This document shows positions 31,163 to 43,100 of a DNA stretch of 64,000 nucleotides, one piece after another. The stretch's first letter is position 1. The number at the start of each line of letters is the position of its first letter. The DNA is taken from positions 70,473,771 to 70,537,770 of the forward strand of contig NC_080672.1 of assembly GCF_030247195.1 (NCBI RefSeq), written 5' to 3'. Position numbers and translations under genes: made by a program. The notes beneath the pieces were generated by a model. That model saw nothing but the letters and a program-made list of their open reading frames with translations, did no database searches and was not told the DNA's origin. This DNA comes from Topomyia yanbarensis. Its lineage: Eukaryota; Arthropoda; Insecta; Diptera; Culicidae.

Positions 31163-34100
31163 ACTACACTATTCCAGTTACGTGCTTGTTTGCATGCTTC
31201 CAGCGAAGCTCCGGAGGTTACGTTACCTAAACTGGGATCCCTTCGAGGTTCAACCACGGTAAGCGCTTTTAGCAGAAGAACAATTCTGCAGTTTCTGAGC
31301 ATCCGGTATGGTGAAACAACGGCCGGGGAGTTTCGTTTCAAGGTTTGTTGAGTTAGGTTTACGTCTACCCATTGACCGAACTGAGACCTTTCAGGCGCCT
31401 CGAAAGGCACTTCCTTGGTCGGGATTTCGGAATGTATCGCAGTTTGGAACACCATGTCCGCAGCAGATGATGTTATTGCTCTTTCCGAAAAAGCAGTTCG
31501 TTTCAGATGTGGAGGATTGTTTAACTCTTTCAGTGTACACTGGTGATGTGAGTGTTTGAGAAAAGTAACGAAGAACTAACATTACGAGTTTTAATTACAG
31601 CTATCAGCTAAAACTCCAGTCATGGTATTCTTGCAAGGCCGAACCACTGGAGGATCCAGCTCAAAACAAACCCCCGAGTTCTTGTTGGAGAAGAACATCG
31701 TCCTCGTGGTGGTTCAGTATCGGTTCGGTCCATTTGGATTCTTGTCTTTGAAAACTGAAACGATGCCCGGGAATGTTGGTCTTCTAGATATCAAACTGGC
31801 TCTCGAATGGATTCGAGATAACATAGCTGAGTTTGGTGGTGATTGCGAAAATGTGACCCTATTCGGTCAATCTGCTGGAGCGGCTGCCATTTCGGCTCTG
31901 ATGTACAGTCCGCAAATCCCGGACAATTTATTTCACAAGGTCATTCTACAGTCTGGTGCATCTAGTTCTCCCTGGGTGTGGGATAAGGATCCAGTTGGAA
32001 ATGCGTTGAAAATTGCCGTCTCTGCGGGTTGCAGTGATCGTTCAGAGCAGAGTGAGGAGGTTAGTGATAAATTTAATATAAGCACCAAAAATGGTTGAAA
32101 GGGGCCGTACACATATGACGTAGCTTTTTTTCGACGATTTTTGACCCCTCCCTCCCCCCACGTAGCATTTGGTCACAAAATTCTAACCTCCCCCTCGTAA
32201 ATAACGTAGCATTTACCTACCCCCTCCCCCTCATCCCATGCAAAGCGCCCGGGAGATGAAAAAAAATTACATATGTTTTTCAATTATTTTAAATACCTAC
32301 ATGTCCTTTCAAAATGTTTGACGACTTTTATCAACATTTTCATTATAACAGCAAATTGCGTGTAAAATAAGCCCATTTCATGACAAATATAGTGTTGATA
32401 GTTTTGTTTTGAATTTTATAAGTCAAAGGGAGCATGAAGAGAAGTTCTCTCAGTTCACAATCGTGCAGCCGCCAATGATTGTAAGAAGCATACGTTCATC
32501 TAAATTACTAAATTTTGTTTGGTTGAATCCGAAGTGAAAATTTAATTCAGCTTTCAAACTAAGTCTACTAATTAGCAACATTAGCTAACTAATGTAGCTA
32601 GTTAAATCCGCATACAAAATCTTTTTGTATTTTCGCGAACTTGCAATTCCGCGAATCGTAAAATTTACCTCATGAAAAACCGTAACTTGTTTGAATTTAA
32701 ATTTATTTCTATTGGGAATGGATGATCATTAAATTGTTTTCTCTAAACAATGGGTTTTAAACTTAATGCTACGTCGCACAACTTCTGACCCTACCCTCCC
32801 CCTCGTCACACTTCGTCACAAATTTGGCATACCCTCCCTTCCCCCCAAAATGCTACGTCATTTATGCATGGCCCCAAAGTTGTTTACAGAACCTCCGAAA
32901 GATTGAACATTGTCTCCGTGAGATGGACGTTTGGCATCTGATGAGAAGTTTTATCGATCATAAGATGCAAACCACTAGAGCCAAAGGTCTATCGGAAGTC
33001 GGCGGAAATCGATTCATAGTGGGGGATTTTCATGGATTCCTACCGCGAACTCCGTGGGATCAGATTCGGGGAGGAAACATTCGACGAAATCTTCCAATGA
33101 TGGCGGGAGTCGTGAAACACGAGGGAACGTTTCTGCTGACAACAATATATGATAGTTTGAAGAGCCCTGGTTTGCTGGATAGTTCAAACTTTATAAAAAT
33201 TGGATTGCTGGACAGAGTCAACCGAATTTTGGGAATAGACGATCCAACGGGTACTTTGCTCGGATACCAAATTAGATCGTTGTTCAGCTCGGCCCAGGTG
33301 GATAATGGAACTTTTGAAGTACTGGTGGATGGACTGATTGATGTAATTTTGCTCAGCATTTTAAATTAGGCTACTGCTGAAAATCTGCTTTATTATTTCA
33401 GCTCATCGGCACAGCACTCATAAAGGCCCCAGTTTTTCGGGAAGTTCAGGTCAATGGACTAGTAAATCCCAATCGAACATTTCTGTATTCATTTGACTAT
33501 CGAGGGAAGCAGACTCGCTTCGGATATGGTGCGGATACATCCCATTATCCGTTCACCGGTGGAGTTCATCATTCCGATGATCTGTTGTATTTGTTTCCTT
33601 TTCCTCCTGGCGAGCCCAGTTTGATTGGAAAAGATCGCGAAATGGCTCAACTCATGGTCGACCTGTGGACATCTTTCGCTGCTGTCGGAATTCCAACGAG
33701 TATTCGCAGTACCGTAGATTGGAAACCAATGAGTGGTAAGTGGGTTCATGCGAATACTGACCGCGCCAAAGTTTTTAACGACCTTCAAATTACCATGCCA
33801 CAAGTATTCAAAGATAAATGAAAGCATCGACAATCTCATACAGTATCCATCTGTTGCCACCCCATATTTAATTTGTGTCGCAACCAGATTTGTAGCCAGC
33901 ATTTTGTATCGGGAGGGGTTTTCTCGAGATAGTGACTTAAAGAATGAAACTTTGAAAGGTTATTAGTGGCACAATTTGTTTTTAAGGTGCCAAAGAGCTC
34001 AAATCGGAATGAGTAGAAAAATGTCGTAGCAAAAACCTGTCTCAGGAAACTCTATCCGCAGTTGCTCATCTAATCGTATTTTATCAGTACGGATGACGAA

Positions 34101-37100
34101 ACGTACAACAAGGCTGACTTCCCCCAACTCCATGGGCAGAAAGATCCCAGCGTCAAGTCTGAGTTTAGCGTCTCAGAATTGGTTCGAGAGAAGCGAATGT
34201 CAAAGTTCTTTAATTGCTGATCTGGAAGGCGATTTGTGGATGTGGTGAAATAGTTCAACTTTGTTTTAGCCTGATTATCAGTTAGGTGATATCACACGAA
34301 TTTAGCGCAAAAGCCATTTCATAATATAACAACTATCTTCATCAATCCTTAAAGTTACCAAACAGTTGGTAAAAACGACAATCGTGGTATGTACATACTC
34401 GTAAGAGAGCGTAGTTAAGGTTGTGGTTGGGGGGTTGGGTAAAGGGTTTCATCGTGAAAAAACACTTTTTTTACGATTTTTTAGAACTTTGCGTGAAGCG
34501 AATTGTTCAAAACTTTTGTACATTATAGTGTATCATTTCAATAACATTCTGTCATTTTTCTATGCAAAAATAACGACAAACGAATCGGTGACTAAGCTTT
34601 TTGTAGAACGTCTCTGGAAAACATGATTTGCGGTATTACCTGCCATTCAAAAACTACTTAACCGATTTCTTCCAAACTTTGCATACACATTCTATGTAAA
34701 ATAAATACTTAACTCCTAAGTTAAATTTTTGAGCTAATTTTTCGAAAAAGGGGGTTTTTACTCATAAAAAGGCGGAATTTTTCCTGGAAAATATTATTTT
34801 TTATTTAAAATGAGTAAAAAAACCCTAACTGAAAGCTTACCTCAAAAATTCAACGTAGGAGTTAGGTATATTTTACATAGAATGTGTATGCAGAGTTTGG
34901 AAGAAATCGGTTAAGTAGTTTTTGAACGGCAGGTAACACCGCAAATCATGTTTTTTTCCAGAGACGTTCTACAAAAAGCTTCGTCACCGAGTCATTTCTC
35001 GTTAATTTTGCATAGAAAAATGTACAAAAGTTTTGATCAATTCGCCTCACGCAAAGTTCTAAAAAAATCGCAAAAAAGTCTTTTTACGCTGAAACCCTTA
35101 CCCTATACAGTTCAGATCTTAAGAAACCACTAAGCCTTAAAACAAACGTGCCAAATTTTGATATCATTTCTTCTCCAGATAAAGATTAATTAATTTTTCA
35201 CTGTCAAAATCTTTTTTTTTTGAAGTTTCTGGATAATTTTTGTATACAGATTTTCGATTCAGAATTTTTCTCCCGCGAAGCAGATCTCCAGATTTTTTCA
35301 CGAAAAAAGTACAGATTTCAATGTGGCAACCCTGCTCGGGCGAGCTCAATCTCTGGTCGAATGTCGGAGCGAAGACGATAGCAGTAGCCGACAGATATAT
35401 TTAAATTATGTGCAGTGCGCTGTGTACTGCTTTGCACACCACATGCTCATTCAAAACTACTCAAAATTTGAGTTCCGAGTACTCAAATTCCTAAATCGAG
35501 GCAAACTGTCGAAAATGAGTATTGAGTTGAGTAAAATTAACTCATCTCTGGAGTAACCGTTATATTTCAAAGTTATGGGTGAAAAAAATATTTTCAACAA
35601 ATGTGTAAAGTTGGATGTCGACCAAAACTTTTAAAAATGACGTTGCTGTGAAGGGGAAGATACGGAAACATTCAGGAAAATCAACCGTAAGTTTCGCCAA
35701 GTTTGGATTTTTTTCAGATCCAGCCGTTACTACGAGGTTGTAATCTGCAAGCTATCTAGGACCGAAGTCTAGATATCGTATTAACGCCGGGAGGTTCAGG
35801 TAAAAAATATTTTAAATACCGATGAATTTCTATATAGATATATTATAAATACGGAATGGTTATTTCTCATATTTTGCTCTTGAGTAAAATGTACTCAAAT
35901 TTTGACATTTTCAACCCGAAATCAAAATTGAGTAAGCGAGAAAAACTCACTTTTTGAGTACGTGCATTTTTTATGAAATTGAGTGGCTGGCCACTCACTT
36001 TTGAGTTATGTTGAACGAGCGTACACAACTGGAGAGTTACGGCACTCAGTGTCAGTGCTAGTTGAGAGCATACCGATGCGATGAATCTAGTACCGCATTG
36101 CTTTTTGCTACACTAGAGCTTTTAAAGTTCGACAAAAACCAAATCGACGGTTCTCAAATTTGGAAAGCCGATTATTTTGAGCTTCGTGGAACAACTTACG
36201 CTTTACACGGCACACTCTCTTGCTCATTTCGGTGCGTGTTGGAAAGATTTGAGTTATTTAGGTACTCGTTCCGCATAAAAGATTAAAATCTCGGCTTATT
36301 GATTTGTGCGTATCGAAAATGTTGAGCACTAGTTAGCTCGACCCGAATCGTAAACCTACCCATTGGGGCCGTACACAAATGACGTAGTTTTTTTAATTCA
36401 GCGAATTTCGACCCCTCCCTCCCCCTCGTAGCATTTTTTTTACAATATTCCCCCTCGTCACACATCGCCACAAATTCGCTATACCCGAGCGGAGACTTTC
36501 TTTCGCGGTTCGGCTACTGCGTCATGGAGACCATTTAATTCTCTCCTGTCCTTCACATCAAGGTCATCAAAGTTAAAAGTGCCTTGGTGCTCGCGATCAG
36601 ATGTTCTTTCCTACTTCTTGTACTTACGGGTGACCAATGTAAATCCGTCGTCATTGTTATTATCTTCTTCACCGATTTTGCTTGTCAATATGGACTAAAT
36701 AAGTGCCATAAATTTGGCATCCGTTTGTGGTTCAGGTATTGGCATTGAAAACTCTTTTTTGGGTTGGTTTGCCGTGGATGCGTTGGCAATCGGTAGAGAT
36801 CTTGTATCTTCCGCGCGAGGTTGTCCGTGGTGCGCTGTATGATTACAATACTTGCACGTAGGAGTTTGCTCGTCATGGGTGCATAACGTAGTTTGGTTAT
36901 TAGTAGCCTCGTGGGTTTTGAGTTTTATAGTCAAGTGGGAGGGAATAGGTTTTTAGATCCGCTTCCTCGCCACAAGAACACCGTTAGGTGTACCCGGGAA
37001 GAACTTTCTCCACGTATCAGGTGTAACGGATTCTACTTCTCCGTATTGCGACATGTATTTTGCAATAAGATCAGGAGGAGTACGTGGTGATAGGTCATGT

Positions 37101-40100
37101 AGCTATACATCTACATAATCTTTTTCTATATACACGGGAATCTTAATGCCAACTTTATCACTTTTAGCCACATGCTTCAAGCTGTTAGAAACGTTCAGCT
37201 TGGGCTAACGTATTGAATGATATGAGTACTACATTGCGAAGATGACGATACTGTAGATACATAACCTCCTTGAGCCTAAGCTGCATCTTCACCTTCAGCA
37301 GGTGTTTCACTTCACGTAAACTCAATCTTATTGAACAAAATTTAAAGTCAACGACCGCTGTGTTGGGTCGGAGCAGAGTTTTTTCGTCGATTTTACTCAT
37401 GAAGGCAAGAATAAATTAAAAGTTTCTTTTGTTCTCGAGACAATGCACACTAGATCGAGAGGTTGTTAGTTGTTGTTCTCTTGGTTCGATTGTACGTCTG
37501 ACTTGGGCAGAAGTTGAAAGTAGACAGACAATTGATGTATGACAACCCAGTTGTCAACGACTATTCGTCAAAATGAATACTTCGACAGAACATATTCGTG
37601 AAGAGAGTAAACGTGCGATATTTCGATTATTATATCGATTTTGTTGGCTATTTTTGGCAAATTTAAGACTTAGAGAAACGAAAGCAATGAAATTGAAAGA
37701 TGGATAGGTATTTTAGAACGAATCAGTTATAAACTTAGAACGGAAAACTAGGACTAGACAGGCTCATATGACCATGATCGAAAGGAAATGTGAAGAATCC
37801 ATTGCCTTCTGCTGGTAGGAGTTGGGCTTTCCACCCAAGTTTACTGCATGGTCATTGATAGAACATAACTCATCATCATGTTTTACCGTCGACGCCGCGA
37901 ACTACATTGCACAGTACATTTTCAATGTCACCGTAGTCGTGTCCTGCGCACAAGCCTTTAATTTTTTTTATGAATTATTAATCTCCCTAAAAGTGATACA
38001 TTTCTACCGACTTTCTGTGCTTATATTAAAACTATCTCTTCAGCAAAGTTGTAGAGCAAGCTTTTGCCAACAACTTTGCTTAAAACACAGTGTCCGTATC
38101 TTTTATATCTTCAGCATTATTGAAGTAACTTTTTAACTAGCTTTCTGACAAGTTCGGTATGTTCCGTAAAAAGATTTGAATTATCAAAATGAACAATTTT
38201 CTATATTACATCAATGGCTTATCTGGTGTATTTTTAAAGTAATTTGTTTTTTTTTCTTTGAAATAAAGTGTTTTAAATGGTGATTTGTTGTTGACCTGAA
38301 AACAGCTGAGTTTACGGCAATAGTGTTTTCGAACAACGCTTCAAAAATTGTAAGATTTGTCATTTGCTGCTATGCTTTTCGTGATTAATCTTCCTATAAG
38401 TGAGATTTTTAAACAATTTTTTTGTTTGGTCAAAGGAATCAGCATCAGTCTTTCAAAAAGTTGTGACGATTACTTTCACGACTATTTTTGCTGAATACAC
38501 GAAGTCTGTTCCTTAAATGCTTGAGAAGTTATAGGTCGTTATATTTAGATGGCCCCCAAACATATTTACTTAGATATCTTTTCAATTATCATTCCTACGG
38601 GTTTCATATTTTATACGAAGTTAGTTCTCTCGTCAAAATACATAAATTTGATTAAAGCATAATTTTTCTTAGCTCGAGTATTTTCGGAGATATTGGACTT
38701 TTTTTTGAAAAACCATAGTTTTTTTTCAAATCATTTATATCTCTACTGGAGAGAACGAGAGAAAAGAGAACTCTATTGAGTTGCAATTTCAGCTCTCTGC
38801 TTGTTTTTGCCCGTTCAAAAGTTATTACCTTCTAAATTTTTGCTAATTTTATAAAAAACTGTCTAATAACTTTTAAGTCGTAAGAGATAGACCAATTTAT
38901 CTTGATAATACGAACAACTTTCTTGAACATACTGAAGCTTTATCTGCAATATTTAAGAAGTTATGGTAAAGAAATGTTTATCAGGGGTCATTGACAAACA
39001 ACTTCAATAACGCTAAGTGTACTATATATATAGTTATTTTTGGTCTGCTCTAAAGATGTTCTTTACAGTTCTTTAATATTTTTGATGATTTCATCTTGTT
39101 TTTCATACTTTGAAAGAAAAATGTATTAAATATTTTAATTCAAATGGGATTAATCACTACATTTATAGCATCAAAAAGAAGGTATTGGATCGTCATAAAA
39201 CAACTCAGAAGACATCATTGCTTCATACTTTACCATTTTCGTCGAAAAAAAAAACGCTGTGCAATATGATGGATACATGTTTTTAATCACCTAGAATGTA
39301 TGGGACTCAGCACTCGAATTTTATGTACATAATATTTGAAGATCGTTCATAAAAACCCGCTTTAACCGATGTTCGAAATCTTACAATTTTCCTTAAAGTA
39401 AGTAAGAGTTTTCAGAAGCTTAGGGCACATGCTGTGTTCAAAGCTTGGAGAGGTTTTTTGATATTCGTCATTTTTTTTTTTCGAAATGCTTTGATGAAGT
39501 TAATTATGAGTTTCATTATTTGGCATTTTGTTAAGTTTTATAGAATTTTGTAAAATTTGCAGACACCCCCCAATGTTTAAGATTTTCCATAAATTCTTAG
39601 AATATTCTTGAAACTTCGCGTACTTTCCAGAGATTCTTAAGATTTTTCTTAATACCGTGGGGTTTTCTTGAAGTTCAGTACAGCTGGACTGAATGACCGA
39701 TAGCCGTCAACGAAATATACTGCAACTGTAATAATATTTCTAAATGTTCAGTTCGCAGAATTCCCCGAGGTTGGTAAAATATGTGTGCAAATCGTGAACA
39801 CTCTGCTTTCTATAGAAATTGTTAGTAGAGGAGACTGAGGAAACTTGTTCCCCTTTTTTATTTTTCAATCCTACTCCGTGGAATGATAAAAAACTATGTA
39901 TTTTTTTGTAGTTTTATATTGTTTCTAGGGTTGACTGATAATCATAAAAAAATTACATGGAAATCTTATACTGGACATGAGATATGAGCATTTTTGGAAA
40001 ACAACAAAAAAATGGAAAATTCTTTGATTAGTGGAGACTCGATCCCTAATTTGGGGAGACTTGATTATTTTTTGAAAACGTGTTTAAAAGAGCATGTATG

Positions 40101-43100
40101 GTAATAAGCCTATTCTTACCCTTTTTCTATTATCATCCTACCCATCTGAAGCCTTTGGTTAGAACAGCGTCTGCCATCTTTGCTCAACGCATTGGCTCAA
40201 ATGGTGTTGCGATAATTGGGGTACTCGATTAGAGTTTTTGCTGCGCTCAAACAGAAGATTTTTACCATTCTCAAGACAATTTTGTTATTATATTGGCTCT
40301 TAAAAAGAGGCGAATGACCTTAAGGCTAAAACCATCATAATCGAAATAAAAAAATGGCTCCTAATAACAAAGCAAAGAAGCTGAAATAATAAAATTAATA
40401 ATGAAATTATGTGGTACCCTTCCTAATAGGGCAAAAATAGGTACCTAACTCCATTCAATGTTGTTAATGTATTGTGGTATTGATTAAATTGTTGTGATTA
40501 GATATTACTATTTTTGTTACTACATATTACCCATCTCTCACCTAATTTTTATTACGAATTCCCCAAATCTCTGTGCAATTATTTGAAAGCTGTCGTTATT
40601 ATGGTTGAGGAACTTCAAATGTGGGATGCATGGTTGCTATGTATGCTGTAGTAAAGATTTACAGTTAAGTTTTTGTATGATGAAACGTTCATTTTTGACG
40701 GTTTTTTTTGTTATTTTATGGCAACGATGACTTCAATTGTTCTGGTTTGAATTTGGTTATATTCAGTAGTGTGTATGAAGCACGGCGAAGGGGATCAAAT
40801 CTCCACGAGTTTGAAGGGATCAAGTGAACCCATAGCATCTATTTCAGCAAACTTTGGTACAAATATAGTTGAACAAAAAATCAGCTCAATCATAGCGTAT
40901 TCATATAATTGACATTCTCCTGTATTTCTGTATGCAAAAGTATAGTATGCAGTGGGTGACATTATCAATTGTATAAAAGTTTGAAAATTTGGAAAATAAA
41001 TCTTCTTCAGTTCTTCTGGGATTTTTTTCTTTAAATCGGTAAAAATTCGGTAACACATGTCCAATTTATTTTTTGTGTTAAAGAAACTTATGTTTAGATA
41101 AAACTACGCAACTTTCTAGTATATTCGATTAGTGTATTCTGATCCGCCTTTGAGTTTCAATGATGGGATCAAGTCTCCCCGGGGATCAAGTCTCCTCAGT
41201 CTCCCCTATAGAAAGTCTCTAATGTCTGAAGTATTTCCTAAATTCCATAAAACCTTCGAAGATTATGCATAAAGTTCATTGGAATGTTCTGAAGTTTGAC
41301 AAAAACAAACTATAACTAACCTGTGTCGTGAGTGTGAGTGTCGTACAAATTATCTGAAGTTTTAAGGATCTCCTTGTAAGTTAGCAATCTCCCGTAATAT
41401 AACAGACTTTCCTGAAACTTGGCGTCCTTAAAGCTTGCAGATTTTTTTCATACTTGTTAGATTTCCACGATGAATTTATGACTTATCTCAAGTTTGAAAT
41501 GCTTTTCTGGACTTTACAGAACTACTCTGAGTAGCACACAACTTCTCTAAATTATGTAGAAACTCATAGAACTTCTATAAACTTTATCCTATTTTGTAGA
41601 AGTTTACAAAATAAAAAAAATGATGATAGGTGTACGTTAGGCCCAGAAAAATAATGAGTGTGGTACTAGTATTTCAATGAAAACTCAATCGGCCCACTCG
41701 TGACTCGATTCCTAGTCCCATCAGGAGAAATTGCTCCAAATTTCAAGCAAATTGGACAAGTCTAGCCACCAACGTACTTGAAGTTTGTATGGGATTTTGA
41801 CCGCTAGGTGGAACTGTATGCATTGTATTCTCACTATAAGTGAAAATAAAAGAGATAATTTAATTGTCTACAATTTTTTCGAAGACTGCTAGTCAATCCG
41901 GTTTTTCACAAAGTAATGTCTGAGTCAGTTTTGCATGGGGCCTAGCAGTGCATGGTTGTGTATGTACTCGAGTCCCGCGAACTACACATTTTTGTGAAAT
42001 AATGTTTAAATTTAGCTGAATTGTATGTTAAGAAGAATTATAGTACATAATACGTGTATTGGTTAGAAAATTTTAGTTCCACCTGTGACCGCATAGAGGC
42101 CGCCAACACTATCTTTTCATAGAAGAGAGATAGAATATCGAGAAGTTCGGAAGAAATACTGCAAAATGCCCGTTCTACAACTTTGTGGAAGATACCAAAT
42201 TTCTATCTCTCTCCGTTGAAAAGTTTGTGTTAGCGCCCTCTATGTGGTAACATGTGGAACTAAAATCTTCTAACCAAAACTCGTATTATCTACTATAATT
42301 CTTCCGAACATGCTTTTGAGCTAAACCTTACACTTATTTCACAAAAATGTTTAGTTCGTGGGAATCGAGTACTGATACACAACCATGCACTGTTAGGCCC
42401 CATGCAAAACTGGCTCAGACATCACTTCGTTAAAAGTTTAATAACTGACTAGCAGCCTTCGACAAAGTTGTAAACAATTAAATTATCTTTCTTATTTTCA
42501 CTTAGAGTGATAATATGATGCATACAGTGCCACCTAGCGGCGCAAATGCGAGCTAGTGGATTTTCTCCACGGAAATTGTCGGAGAACTCCATACAAACTT
42601 CAGGGACATTGGTCCGGTAGGTAGAATTGTCCAATTTGCAAATATGGAGCAGGTACCCCTGGTGAGACCAGGAATCGACGCAGGGGTGGGCCGATAGGGG
42701 TCATTTTTTTGTCACTCTAGTGTACGTACTATCGAGGCAAAATGTACGTAGGGGAGACCGAGGAGGGTTGAAATTTTTTTTTGTTTTTGTTTGATAAATC
42801 GACAAAAACTGTCATTCGATGATTGCTTGTTTTTAAATTTCTTACTTCTGTTTATGCGTTATCAAATTACATCAGAATAACTGGTACAAATCGATAACAA
42901 AGCATCAAAATATTGATTTTTGTAACAGTGTTCTCTTTGTTTCAACCCTCCTCATAACGAGGTAAGTTGATACTGCAATGAATGTAAGTTGAAACAAGTA
43001 ATCAATTATTTTAAATTTTATCAAAACGTTTTCTAAAGCATCAAATGTTACAATTGTGTCATTTTTATTCGTTCACACTAAGATAATTTCTTTAAATGAC

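Noticed and set aside
32824..32889. Coding sequence upstream of gene 3 exon 4 in the same frame
   Set aside because: It is the right end of a MITE followed by a TTTACAG acceptor, so it belongs to the intron.
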